Shown: positions 48,112 to 57,145, counted from the stretch's first letter. The stretch is DNA of 64,000 bases from Lactobacillus taiwanensis DSM 21401 (GCF_001436695.1 NZ_AYZG01000011.1:1-64000), one strand, 5' to 3'. Program-made: numbers and translations. The notes: generated by a model from the sequence alone, not told the origin.

Positions 48112-49597
48112 ATAAAATTGGTGATAATAATCGTGAGAAGTATTGTTTAAATTTACGCCAGTTAGATTGATTGTCAAAATATTCTTTTGTTAGTAAAGTA
48201 GAGTCTTTTAAATCTTTTTCAAAAATCTCTTTGAGTTCTTTAGTCAGCTTAGAACTATAAGTAAATGCATTTACTTCAAAATTTAATTGATAACTGCGGA
48301 AGTCTTGATTAGCTGATCCAACAGAAGCAATATTAGATCCGCTGACAATAGTTTTTGCATGAATGAACCCATTATCATATTTATAAACTTTGACACCATT
48401 ATTAACTAGATATTTTGCATAATATTCAGTTGCGCGATAGACAAAAGGATGATCTGGCATTGAAGGAATCATAATTCTTACATCAACACCACTTTTTGCT
48501 GCGATTATTAAAGCTTCTAAAATTGAGTCTCCAGGAATTAGATAGGGAGTTTGGATGTAGACGTAATTTTGCGCCTGGGCAATTATTTCTTCATATGCGC
48601 GACGAATACCAAAATCACTATTATCAGGTCCTGAAGAAACGATTTGCATTGGAACTAAGTTATCGGATTGAACAACTTTTAATTTAAAATTTTCAATCAA
48701 ACTATCAACATTATATTTAGGTAGATGAGATTTGCGACAACTTGTATTCCAATCCATAGCAAAACGAATTTCCATCAGTAAGGCTGATTGCCCAACAACA
48801 CGTAAATGAGTATCTCGCCAGTGTCCAAACTTTGGACTTCGATCTACATATTGGTCACCAATGTTAAAGCCACCGATATAGCCAACTTCATTATCAATTA
48901 TTACTAACTTGCGATGTAAATGATAATTGGCACGTGGAGTAGTAAAGAAACGATTCCCAGCTGTTGAAATAAAGGGTTGAGCCTGTCCACCTAATTGACG
49001 CAATTTCTTAAAAAATGAAGGGTGTGTACCACGTGAACCACTTGCATCGTATAGGATTCTAATTTTAACTCCACGACTAGCAGCCTCTTCTAAAGCATGT
49101 AAGACTTGATTTCCCAATTGATCGTCATAAAAAGTATAGAATTCAATATTAATGCTATTTTTTGCTTGATCAATATTTTTTAGAATGTTTTTAAATAGAA
49201 CTTGCCCATCTACGAAAGTTTCTACTTTATTATTGAAGGTTAAAAGGGCATCATCATTATTTAAGTTTAATTCTACTAATCGCCTACTACGTGGACTTTG
49301 GTCTTTACTTGGAAGTAAATCATGAATTCTTAGTAATTTATTTTGCTCATTAAGAAAGCGATCGCGAAATTTCTTTTGTTCAGTTTTAATTGAAAAAATA
49401 TCGTCATGAGATAATTGACGTCCGGTAAATAAATATAATATAAAACCAACATATGGCAAGATCGATAAAATTAAAAGCCATGCCCATGTAGAAGATATGT
49501 CACGATGACTACGAAAAACAGTCCAAATAGCTAAACCTACATTAATTAACCAAAGAACTTCAATAGTTCGTCGAATTATATCCCACGTTAAAATCAT
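48110..49597 (-). CDS. cls: Cardiolipin synthase
   Basis: This 495-aa phospholipase D-family enzyme condenses two phosphatidylglycerols to cardiolipin. Two N-terminal membrane helices (about 10-55) precede two HKD motifs: HRKLVIIDNEVGYIGGFN near residue 220 and HAKTIVSGSNIASVGSAN near 400. The start is ATG at 49597 behind GGAGG; the frame open to 49675 adds unrelated residues. It stands alone. Confidence 0.94.
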   Translation of the reverse strand: MILTWDIIRRTIEVLWLINVGLAIWTVFRSHRDISSTWAWLLILSILPYVGFILYLFTGRQLSHDDIFSIKTEQKKFRDRFLNEQNKLLRIHDLLPSKDQSPRSRRLVELNLNNDDALLTFNNKVETFVDGQVLFKNILKNIDQAKNSINIEFYTFYDDQLGNQVLHALEEAASRGVKIRILYDASGSRGTHPSFFKKLRQLGGQAQPFISTAGNRFFTTPRANYHLHRKLVIIDNEVGYIGGFNIGDQYVDRSPKFGHWRDTHLRVVGQSALLMEIRFAMDWNTSCRKSHLPKYNVDSLIENFKLKVVQSDNLVPMQIVSSGPDNSDFGIRRAYEEIIAQAQNYVYIQTPYLIPGDSILEALIIAAKSGVDVRIMIPSMPDHPFVYRATEYYAKYLVNNGVKVYKYDNGFIHAKTIVSGSNIASVGSANQDFRSYQLNFEVNAFTYSSKLTKELKEIFEKDLKDSTLLTKEYFDNQSNWRKFKQYFSRLLSPIL

Positions 49598-49732
49598 TAA
49601 AATTCCTCCAAAATATATAATATCTAATTCTACCACATCTAAGCACATACAAAATATAGTATATGTATTTACCAAGACACTAAATATATGGTATTTTAAT
49701 GAAGAATATGCGCAATAGAAAGAAGAAAGAAA

Positions 49733-50689
49733 ATGGCAACTTTAGAGCAACCATATTTAGACTTATTAAACAAAATTATGTCTGAGGGACATGATAAGGA
49801 AGATAGAACAGGAACAGGTACCAGAAGTTTATTTGGTGCGCAAATGAGATTTGATCTAAGCCAGGGCTTTCCTATTCTAACTACTAAAAGAATTCCGTTT
49901 GGGCTTATTAAAAGCGAATTATTATGGTTTCTACGGGGAGATACCAATATTCGATTTTTATTGGAACATAATAATCATATTTGGGATGAGTGGGCTTTTA
50001 AAAATTGGATAGAAAGTTCTGATTATAATGGCCCTGATATGACTGATTTCGGACTTAGAAGTCAAAAAGATCCTGAATTTAAGAAGATTTATCAAGAAGA
50101 AATGCAAAAGTTTGATCAAAAAATATTAAAAGATCAAGCTTTTGCAGAAACATATGGAAATTTAGGAGACGTATATGGCGCCCAATGGCGACACTGGAAA
50201 AAACGTGAAGGTGGCTTCATTGATCAAATTCAAAATGTAATTGATCAAATAAAGAAGACACCATATTCTAGGCGTTTAATTGTCAGTGCTTGGAATCCAG
50301 AAGATGTTCCAACTTCTGCGTTGCCACCATGTCACGTTTTATTTCAATTTTATGTTAATGATGGAAAATTAAGTTTACAGCTGTATCAAAGATCAGGGGA
50401 TATGTTTTTAGGAGTGCCGTTTAATATTGCAAGTTACTCTTTGCTCGTTAATCTAATTGCACGAGAAACAGCTTTAAAACCAGGTGAATTTATTCATACT
50501 TTGGGAGATGCTCATATTTATAAAAATCATTTTAATCAAGTGAAGGATTTATTGAGTAGAAAGCCTTATAATTCTCCTCAACTTTGGTTAAATCCTGATA
50601 AAAAAATGGTTCAAGATTTTGAAATGTCAGATATCAAGTTAATTGATTATCGACATCATGGCACAATTAAGGCAGCAGTAGCCGTTTAA
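49733..50689 (+). CDS. thyA: Thymidylate synthase
   Basis: ThyA (318 aa) methylates dUMP to dTMP with methylene-tetrahydrofolate. The active-site Cys is in [13 protein letters not shown]. Residues about 85-135 form an insertion ([18 protein letters not shown]...) absent from the 264-aa E. coli enzyme but present in the 316-aa L. casei enzyme, supporting the lactobacillus assignment. It is followed 16 bases later by dihydrofolate reductase, which regenerates the cofactor. Confidence 0.97.
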   Translation: MATLEQPYLDLLNKIMSEGHDKEDRTGTGTRSLFGAQMRFDLSQGFPILTTKRIPFGLIKSELLWFLRGDTNIRFLLEHNNHIWDEWAFKNWIESSDYNGPDMTDFGLRSQKDPEFKKIYQEEMQKFDQKILKDQAFAETYGNLGDVYGAQWRHWKKREGGFIDQIQNVIDQIKKTPYSRRLIVSAWNPEDVPTSALPPCHVLFQFYVNDGKLSLQLYQRSGDMFLGVPFNIASYSLLVNLIARETALKPGEFIHTLGDAHIYKNHFNQVKDLLSRKPYNSPQLWLNPDKKMVQDFEMSDIKLIDYRHHGTIKAAVAV

Positions 50690-50705
50690 GAATAAGGAGA
50701 TATCA

Positions 50706-51215
50706 ATGCTAAGATTTATTTGGGCAGAAGATGAAGCCAGTTATATTGGTTACCAAGGTAGGTTACCCTGGCATTTACCAGCTGATATGAAACATTTTAA
50801 AGAATTAACTTCTGATCATGTAATTGTTATGGGAAGAAAAACTTTTGAAAGTTTTCCTGGGCTCCTTCCTAAAAGAGAGCATGTTATTCTTTCGACTAGC
50901 CCAATCTTGCAGCGTGAATATCAAGATAATCCACGCGTTAAGATCTTTTCACAGATTGAACAATTAAGAAATTGGCTAGGAAATCATTCTAATGAAATAA
51001 TTGATATTATTGGTGGAGCGAGACTTTTTGAGGAATTTGAAAATGATGTTGATGTTCTTCAAAAAACCAAGATCCATCATCTATTTGTTGGTGATACGAA
51101 AATGTCGGATATAAATTATGACGATTTTAAGTTGTTTAATATTGAAAAACATTCAGCAGATAACAAAAATGAATTTGATTATGATTTTTTAGAATATAAG
51201 AGAATTAAAAAATAA
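50706..51215 (+). CDS. folA: Dihydrofolate reductase
   Basis: DHFR (169 aa) reduces dihydrofolate using NADPH. Motifs are GRLPWHLPADMKHFKELT, IVMGRKTFESFPG and IIGGARLFEEF. It pairs with thyA in one operon; AAGGAG precedes the ATG. Confidence 0.96.
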   Translation: MLRFIWAEDEASYIGYQGRLPWHLPADMKHFKELTSDHVIVMGRKTFESFPGLLPKREHVILSTSPILQREYQDNPRVKIFSQIEQLRNWLGNHSNEIIDIIGGARLFEEFENDVDVLQKTKIHHLFVGDTKMSDINYDDFKLFNIEKHSADNKNEFDYDFLEYKRIKK

Positions 51216-51226
51216 AATCTCCCTTA

Positions 51227-51272
51227 GACTGTTAATCCTTCGTTTATAAAGAAAGATTGGCAGTCCTTTTTT
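51227..51272 (+). terminator. thyA-folA terminator
   Basis: GACTGTTAATC (51227-51237) pairs with GATTGGCAGTC (51255-51265, G-T pairs allowed), then TTTTTT. Confidence 0.78.
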
Positions 51273-51281
51273 ATAATTTTA

Positions 51282-51293
51282 GTTACCGGTAAC
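51282..51293. promoter_or_regulatory. Palindromic operator, LacI-family type
   Basis: GTTACCGGTAAC is a perfect 12-bp palindrome 14 bases ahead of the -35. Such sites are bound by LacI/GalR-family sugar regulators; no such gene lies in the window. Confidence 0.5.
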
Positions 51294-51306
51294 AGTTTAT
51301 TTAATA

Positions 51307-51335
51307 TTGAAAGCATTTTCATCCTTGCTTAATAT
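51307..51335 (+). promoter_or_regulatory. Promoter of MFS sugar transporter
   Basis: TTGAAA (51307-51312), a 17-bp spacer and TAATAT (51330-51335). The -35 is embedded in a cre-like palindrome. Confidence 0.6.
51308..51321. promoter_or_regulatory. cre-like site 1
   Basis: TGAAAGCATTTTCA is a near-palindrome resembling the CcpA site TGNAANCGNWNNCA with A in place of the central G. It overlaps the -35. Confidence 0.4.
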
Positions 51336-51342
51336 AAAATTA

Positions 51343-51356
51343 TGAAAGCGCTTAGG
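51343..51356. promoter_or_regulatory. cre site 2 (CcpA)
   Basis: TGAAAGCGCTTAGG matches the left part of the CcpA consensus including the central CG and lies at the expected transcription start, where CcpA represses. Confidence 0.5.
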
Positions 51357-51378
51357 CGTAATAGTGAGGGAGAAAATT

Positions 51379-52722
51379 ATGGATAAAAATAATGAAGTAT
51401 CTGGTTTGCCAAAACTTGCTAAAAGTATAATTTGGATGATTAATTTTGGATATTTAGGTATCCAAATTGCCTTTACACTTGAAACATCACAAATGAGTCG
51501 TATTTTTCAAACTTTAGGTGCTGACCCAACGAAATTAGGTTGGTTCTTCATTTTGCCTCCTTTAGCTGGTCTAGTGGTTCAACCAGCTATTGGATCATTA
51601 TCTGATAAAACATGGGCTCCAAAACTTGGCGGAAGAAGATTACCGTATTTATTAATTGGGATGATCTTCGCGGTAGTTATGATGTTACTTTTGCCAAATA
51701 TTGGTAATTTTGGTTTGGGATATGGATCTATTGAAGCTTTAGTATTTGGTGCTATTGCAATTGCCATTTTAGATGTGGCGGCCAATATGGCGATGCAACC
51801 ATTTAAAATGATGATTGGGGATATGGTTAATGATGAACAAAAATCATATGCTTACGGTATTCAGAGTATGCTTTCAAACTCTGGTGCAGTAATTGCAGCA
51901 TTTTTCCCATTCTTATTAACAGTTTTAGGTGTGGCCAATACTGCTGAAAAGGGCGTAGTGCCTCAATCGGTTGTAATTTCATTTTATGTAGGTGCTGTAA
52001 TCCTTGTTATTACTAGCTTGTTAACCGTAACAAAGGTCCATGAATATGATCCTAAAACTTATGCACGTTATCATGGTATTAAAGAAGAAGATAATAAAAA
52101 GGATGGTAACTGGTTTGTATTACTAAAACATGCACCTAAAGTTTTTTGGGAAGTTTCCTTAGTACAATTGTTTTGTTGGTTTTCATTTCAATATTTGTCC
52201 ACTTACGCTACAGGAGCTATTGCCAAAAATGTATGGAGAGCAGTTGATCCCGCTTCTTCAGGTTACCAATTAGCAGGTAACTGGTTTGGTGTTTTAACGG
52301 CTGTACAATCTATTGCAGCAGTAATTTGGTCATATGTTTTAGCAAAAGTACCAAATGATCATCATAAGTTAGGTTATGGAATTAGTTTGTTGTTGGGAGC
52401 TGTAGGATATGGATCAATCTTTTTTGTTCACTCACAGAATTTACTTATTTTATCATTTGTTTTAATCGGAATGTCTTGGGCTGCGATGAATACTTATCCT
52501 TTAACTATGGTTTCTAATGCCTTATCTGGCAAACACATGGGGACTTATTTAGGATTATTTAACTGTTCAATTTGTTTACCACAAATTATTGCGTCATTAC
52601 TAAGCTTTGTATTATTCCCACTGATGAAATATTCAATGCCCGCAATGATGTTAACAGCAGGTGTTTCAGGAATATTAGCAGCAGTTTGCGTTTTGTTTAT
52701 CAAGGAAACTTATCAAAATTAA
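51379..52722 (+). CDS. MFS sugar transporter, SLC45/GPH-like
   Basis: This 447-aa protein has 12 membrane helices. The loop between helices 2 and 3 reads PAIGSLSDKTWAPKLGGRRLPYL, the signature of the SLC45 sucrose/maltose group. It likely imports an alpha-glucoside by proton symport; the exact sugar is inferred. Upstream cre and operator sites fit control by carbon supply. The start is ATG 51379 behind AGGGAG; a GTG at 51364 is upstream of that RBS. Confidence 0.85.
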   Translation: MDKNNEVSGLPKLAKSIIWMINFGYLGIQIAFTLETSQMSRIFQTLGADPTKLGWFFILPPLAGLVVQPAIGSLSDKTWAPKLGGRRLPYLLIGMIFAVVMMLLLPNIGNFGLGYGSIEALVFGAIAIAILDVAANMAMQPFKMMIGDMVNDEQKSYAYGIQSMLSNSGAVIAAFFPFLLTVLGVANTAEKGVVPQSVVISFYVGAVILVITSLLTVTKVHEYDPKTYARYHGIKEEDNKKDGNWFVLLKHAPKVFWEVSLVQLFCWFSFQYLSTYATGAIAKNVWRAVDPASSGYQLAGNWFGVLTAVQSIAAVIWSYVLAKVPNDHHKLGYGISLLLGAVGYGSIFFVHSQNLLILSFVLIGMSWAAMNTYPLTMVSNALSGKHMGTYLGLFNCSICLPQIIASLLSFVLFPLMKYSMPAMMLTAGVSGILAAVCVLFIKETYQN

Positions 52723-52744
52723 TTCATTTTATTGTGTTATATCT

Positions 52745-52759
52745 AAAAAGCAGATTACT
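52745..52759 (+). terminator. Left half of a split bidirectional terminator
   Basis: AAAAAGCAGATTACT is the exact reverse complement of AGTAATCTGCTTTTT at 57550-57564. Joined across ATTTTTA, the two would form a perfect 15-bp stem between the MFS gene and the ATPase gene. The insertion of 52766-57543 has parted them. Confidence 0.7.
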
Positions 52760-52819
52760 ATTTTTTGAAGTGCCTCATAATTGTTAGACATAAATCTAAT
52801 GATTGTGAGGCACTTTTTT

Positions 52820-53347
52820 ATGACCAAATATTCAACTGAATTAAAAATAGAAGTTGTTTCTAAATATTTAAATCATGTTAATTCATTATTAGGATTAGAA
52901 AAAGAATATGATATTCTTCCTAATTATCAAATTTTTAGATGGGTTAAATTGGCACAAAAACAAGGATTAGAGGCTCTTAGAGTTAAGCATACTAAGAAAG
53001 AATATTCTTTTGAATTTAAACTCGATGTGGTACGCTACTATCTAACTAATAATCAAGAACGAACAGAGGCAGCAGCTAGGTTTAATATCAACCCTTCTCA
53101 AGTGTATTCTTGGACACATAAATTTAATGAAGAAGGTATTGCTGGGCTGAAACCTAATCAGAAAGGATGCCCACGTAAAATACCTAAAAAGACGAAGTAT
53201 ATCAAAAAAAGAGCTCAGAAAATTGAGCTTAGCGAGAAGGAAAAGTACGAAGAGAAAATCTTACAACAAGAAGCTGAATTAGAAAGATTACGTATAGAGA
53301 ACTTAATCTTAAAAAAGTGGCTGCCCGATATCCACGTTATCCAATAG
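52820..53347 (+). CDS. IS3-family transposase OrfA
   Basis: This 175-aa protein has two helix-turn-helix segments (about 5-60 and 65-115, the second with FNINPSQVYSWTHKFNEEGIAGL) and a C-terminal coiled coil with leucine spacing (LQQEAELERLRIENLILKK). It binds IS ends. Start is ATG 52820; the frame open from 52781 lies in the left repeat. The -1 slip site A AAA AAG lies in phase near the 3' end. Confidence 0.85.
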   Translation: MTKYSTELKIEVVSKYLNHVNSLLGLEKEYDILPNYQIFRWVKLAQKQGLEALRVKHTKKEYSFEFKLDVVRYYLTNNQERTEAAARFNINPSQVYSWTHKFNEEGIAGLKPNQKGCPRKIPKKTKYIKKRAQKIELSEKEKYEEKILQQEAELERLRIENLILKKWLPDIHVIQ

Positions 53348-54230
53348 ACGAAAATCACAAATAATCCTGGATATTCGGGCTGAAGAACCTCAAGTTAAGC
53401 TTAAGACCTTATTTAAGCTGCTTAATTTAAATCGCAAAACTTACTACGATAATATCAAAAATCGTCTTGACAAGACTGATAAATACGCTGAAGTTAAGGA
53501 AAAGATCAAAGAAATATATTATGGTGAAGCTGATGAAACATATGGTTATCGTCCAATGTGGGCTGCTTTAAGAGATGAAGGTATTAAGCTTGCGATGGAA
53601 ACAGTGCGAAAAATAATGCGAGGTATTGGCATTAAAACCACACTGTATCATAAGAATACAGCTAAATATGGCTCTTATAAGGGGAATGTTGGCAAGAAGG
53701 CACTAAATATTCTTAACCAAACCTTTGATGAAACCAGACCTTATCATGTTCTACATACTGATGTGACAGAATATAAGCTAACTAATGGCAGAAAAGTTTA
53801 TATATCTCCAGTAGTGGATGAAGCTTCTTTAGAAATCTTAGCTTGTTCAGTTAGCCACTCCCCTGAGATGAAAACTATTTATAAAATGCTTGATGAGTTA
53901 GAGAAACATTTGCCTAAAGAGGCTAATCCTATCCTGCATTCAGATCAAGAATTTCAGTATCAAAATCCTGGTTATCAAGCTAGATTAAAAGAGATGAATA
54001 TTATTCAAAGCATGTCACGCAAAGGTAACTGTCATGATAATGCACCTGGAGAAACAATAATTAATCTAATGAAAAGAGAAAAACTAAATCGCTTGAAGAT
54101 TGGTTCATTGGAAGAAATGGAAAAAGTACTTCAAGAATATATCTACCGGTTCAATAACATCAGACGTTCCAATAAACTAAAATACACGCCCCCTGTTAAA
54201 TACAGAAGTCGTGTATTATCAAATATTTAA
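53311..54230 (+). pseudogene. IS3-family transposase OrfB, frameshifted
   Basis: The DDE integrase has LHTDVTEY, ILHSDQEFQYQ and the Glu in CHDNAPGETI. From the slip site the -1 frame reads KVAARYPRYPIDENHK and then meets TAA at 53362; the rest (LDIRAEEPQVKLKTLF onward) lies in another frame. One missing A near 53361 explains this: restoring it gives HKIILDIRAEEP. The longest intact piece starts at ATG 53556. Function is probably lost. Confidence 0.85.
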
Positions 54231-54242
54231 AAATTTATAAAA

Positions 54243-54267
54243 TGTCTAACTTTTGTATGGCACTTCA
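54243..54267. repeat. Right inverted repeat of the IS
   Basis: The reverse complement starts TGAAGTGCC and shares GTTAGACAT with the left end at 52766-52791. Confidence 0.8.
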
Positions 54268-54359
54268 CATAAATATTGGTTTTTTAATAATATTTTTATG
54301 AAGTAATGCATGTAAACAAATTATTTAGCGAGTTATATTAAAATATAAGATTAAAAATG

Positions 54360-54388
54360 TTGACATGATTAAAAAAGCATATTATTAT
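54360..54388 (+). promoter_or_regulatory. Consensus promoter of the peptide cassette
   Basis: A perfect TTGACA (54360-54365), 17-bp spacer and TATTAT (54383-54388) is among the best promoters in the window. It lies about 75 bases before the 32-aa peptide gene. Confidence 0.8.
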
Positions 54389-54439
54389 TAGTTTCAAATA
54401 AGAATGCTTTTAGCGTTTTAAAGTTAGGTGTTGATTTAA

Positions 54440-54538
54440 ATGAAAGAAGTATCAACAGAAGAAGTTATTGATTTGACTACTTTAGATGTAACTTTAAGTT
54501 ACACTCAAAAGAGAAACAGCTGGCAACTTTGGAATTAG
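54440..54538 (+). CDS. Candidate precursor peptide ending in Asn (microcin C-like)
   Basis: A 32-codon ORF starts MKEVSTEEV and ends RNSWQLWN followed by TAG. AGGTG (54426-54430) gives an RBS nine bases ahead, and a consensus promoter lies upstream. The acidic N-terminal half and polar, aromatic C-terminal half look like leader and core of a ribosomally made modified peptide. The last residue is Asn; MccB enzymes adenylate the C-terminal Asn of their precursors. A terminator-like hairpin then an MccB-like gene follow. I do not recognise the peptide itself; assignment rests on context. Confidence 0.6.
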   Translation: MKEVSTEEVIDLTTLDVTLSYTQKRNSWQLWN

Positions 54539-54572
54539 TCTGAGGATTATCAAAAAGGCACATGAATCAAAG

Positions 54573-54626
54573 AAATCCTACTAAATCATGGTAATAATAC
54601 GCCTTGATTTAATAGGATTTTTATTT
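54573..54626 (+). terminator. Hairpin between peptide gene and mccB-like gene
   Basis: AAATCCTACTAAATCA (54573-54588) pairs with TGATTTAATAGGATTT (54605-54620) with one mismatch, followed by TTATTTTA. It should give abundant short peptide mRNA with partial read-through, as between mccA and mccB in E. coli. Confidence 0.75.
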
Positions 54627-54679
54627 TAATAAAAATTCTAATTAATTTAGAAGTATTTTTAATATTTTTAAGGTGAAAG

Positions 54680-55393
54680 ATGTTTATATTACAAGATGGT
54701 ATTTTTTTATTTAAGTCACTTGATGATAAGAAACTAATAATTAGAAATTATCTAAATGGTTTAGTTATAAAAATAAATTATCAAGATTCTTTAAAAGATT
54801 TATTATGCTATTTAAAAAAACCACGAAGTAAAGGAGAAATTATCACAAAATTTTCTGATATAAAAAAGGATAATTTATATAGACAGAATTATGTGAAAAG
54901 TGATTTGAATAAAAAGAAAGTAGAAGTTCTTTTTGAAAGAGGTGGGCGCCCTTCGATTATTCTAATCGATATTATGTGTAATAATTCAGCCAAAATTGTT
55001 GATTTATGTAAGGAATATAAGATAGATATAGTGATTCAAGCTGGAGATTATCCATCTACAAGAGAATTGGCTAAATTAACAGAAATTGCCGCGAACGAAT
55101 TAAATATCTCCTATGTTATTAATGCGGGATACATAAGCAATGTTGTTTCGCTAGCAGAATTCTATTATCCCAACAATGTATATGATTTTTTATATAAACA
55201 TGAAATTTATAAAGAGAAACGAATATTTACTAATGCAAATAATAAGGCACAGTCATCTATAGTAGCTAATGTGGGACATATAGTAGCACGACAAATAAGC
55301 GACTATTGTGCTGGTAAAAAACCTTTTAAGTATCGGGAACGAGTTTTTTTCGATATTGGAGCTTTAGAATGGAGGACAGAAAAAATTGAATAA
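54680..55393 (+). CDS. MccB/E1 (ThiF)-like protein lacking the ATP-binding segment
   Basis: This 237-aa protein aligns with MccB-type E1-like adenylyltransferases. Residues 1-60 resemble the N-terminal peptide-clamp; residues 65-69 NLYRQ and KSDLNKKKVEVL match the E1 NLxRQ and GKxKxEV region; AGDYPS, ISYVINAGYISNVV and SSIVANVGHIVARQI match the second half of the fold. The first Rossmann half with GxGGxG and its Asp, normally between the clamp and NLxRQ, is missing in frame. CxxC zinc pairs are also absent. So it may bind peptide but not ATP, or be a decayed enzyme. RBS AAGGTGA. Confidence 0.65.
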   Translation: MFILQDGIFLFKSLDDKKLIIRNYLNGLVIKINYQDSLKDLLCYLKKPRSKGEIITKFSDIKKDNLYRQNYVKSDLNKKKVEVLFERGGRPSIILIDIMCNNSAKIVDLCKEYKIDIVIQAGDYPSTRELAKLTEIAANELNISYVINAGYISNVVSLAEFYYPNNVYDFLYKHEIYKEKRIFTNANNKAQSSIVANVGHIVARQISDYCAGKKPFKYRERVFFDIGALEWRTEKIE

Positions 55394-55487
55394 AAATTTA
55401 AATCTAAACTTTAGTAATGGTCTCTGGTTTCAAGGATTTAGAGAAAATGAGGATATCCAACAATATACTTTAGGAGTAGTTAAATGA
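55386..55487 (+). CDS. 33-aa coupled small ORF of unknown function
   Basis: TTG at 55386 lies nine bases after a strong GGAGGA (55371-55376), inside the end of the preceding gene. The ORF starts MNKNLNLNFSNGLWFQGF and its TGA overlaps the ABC gene ATG (ATGA). Strong RBS and overlaps on both sides argue that it is translated. I do not recognise it; it could be a carrier, a second precursor, or simply a coupling peptide. Confidence 0.5.
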   Translation: MNKNLNLNFSNGLWFQGFRENEDIQQYTLGVVK

Positions 55488-57077
55488 AGTATGTAATTCG
55501 AACCTATCCCAAACAAATATTACTGTTTAGTGTTTTATCAGTCATTTTAGCTATCTTAAATGTATCCAATGCTTTAGTTCTACAATTAATGATGAATGTA
55601 GCTACCAAAAAATCAAGTTTAAGCTACTCCTTTTTAGTCCTTATTGTCATCAGTTATATCATCATAAATGCAATTTTTTATTATTTTCAACAATATAATT
55701 CAGAATATTTAGCTAAAAAATCAATTAGCTTATATCGAAATATTATTTTTGAAAGAATCTCTGCTCAGAGAATTTCTTCTTTTACTAAAAAAGATAGTGG
55801 AGAGTATATTTCTTTAATGACTTCTCAAATGGATACGTTAGAACAAAATTACTTTACTGCTATTTTTTGGGGAAGTTACTTATTAATTCAGTTTATTACG
55901 GCATGTATTGTTGCGTTCTTTATTAATCCTGTAATGGCTCTTGTAGCTATTATATTAAGTATTCCAAATATGTTTTTACCGTTGTTATTTAGAAAAGTTC
56001 TTGAAAAAACAACTATTTAAAACTGTTAAGGCTACCGACACCTATATTTCTAAAATTTCAGATTATTTGAAAGGATTCGTAGACTGGAAAATAAATGGTG
56101 GAAGTAGTTTTGTGAAAAAGCAAGAAAAGTCGGCTAATAAAACTTTGCTTGCTAACCAAAAGAATGAAGTTAGAGCTATGAATCTATCTACTGTTTTTAA
56201 TAATACTTTTTCCAATATCTTGTACTTAGGAACATGGCTGATAGGATCTTTTTTGATTTTAAATAAAAGTATGACTGTGGGAGCAATTGTTGCATTTTCA
56301 CAATTGGTTACAAATATTTCATTTCCAATTTATAGCTTTTCTGATATGTTTTCTCAGATAGTTAGTGGGAAAAAATTATTCAAGGAAATTGAGTCAAGTT
56401 TTGTTAACGTTAAGAAAAATAATCCAGAAATACAAACTATTTCTGATTTCAAAAATATTAAATTTGATAATGTAAGCGTAGTTTATAATTCTGAACGTGT
56501 AGTTAAAATCGGAAATCTTGAAATATCCAATGATAAGAAATATGTGATCCATGGTCCAAGTGGAAGTGGAAAAACTACACTATTTAAACTTTTAACTAAA
56601 CAAATATTAGATTATCAGGGAAGTATTCTATTCAATAATATCAATATTAAAAAGATTAAAGATAATAGTATCTTTTCACAAGTTAGTTACTTACCTCAAT
56701 CAGGTCACATATTTTCAACGACATTAATCAATAATCTCACTTTGTTTAACACAGAGAAATACCCAAAAGAAGACTTATTCAAAGTTTTAAGATTTGTAGA
56801 GCTTAGGAAATGGGCTAATGAAGAAGAATTGTATAGAAAGATTGATCCTCAAAAAATATCTGGAGGAGAAGCTAAGAGAATAGAACTAGCACGCTTATTA
56901 TTAGATAAAAAGAATATTTTGATTCTAGATGAGTTTTCCTCTGGCTTAGACGAAGTTACTCGTCATAAAATTGAAAGTAAACTATTTAATTTAGAAAGTA
57001 CAATTTTGTACATTACCCATAATTTGGATGATGAGCTTAGAGAAAAAGCTGATAAAATTATTGAAATTAAAAAATAA
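55484..57077 (+). pseudogene. ABC exporter (membrane-ATPase fusion), frameshifted
   Basis: Two ORFs form one half-transporter of about 530 aa. 55484-56020 encodes membrane helices 1-4 and 56001-57077 (TTG) the remaining helices and ATPase with GPSGSGKTT, ISGGEAKRI and LILDEFSSGLD. The break is in a run of six A (56004-56009); with five, the text reads VLEKQLFKTVKAT without interruption. The exporter lacks a C39 peptidase. It would have exported the cassette's product. Either a true inactivation or corrected by slippage. Confidence 0.8.
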
Positions 57078-57145
57078 AAGTCAAGATTTATACCATTTGA
57101 TACATTTCTCGCCAAGTAGATAGTAGAAATACATAAAGCTTTTAC

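Larger units (their letters stand above)
52766..54267 (+). mobile_element. IS3-family insertion sequence, inactivated
   Basis: The left end begins TGAAGTGCCTCATAATTG and the right end, reversed, TGAAGTGCCATACAAAAG; both continue to GTTAGACAT. The element has orfA and orfB in the IS3 arrangement with an A AAA AAG slip site (53311-53317). orfB is broken by a missing base. No short direct repeat flanks 52766 and 54267 themselves; instead TTTTT flanks 52766 and the second right end at 57543. Confidence 0.85.

Noticed and set aside
56001-56012. Programmed -1 frameshift in the ABC exporter
   Set aside because: AAAAAAC is not in the X XXY YYZ phase, and the needed shift is +1.
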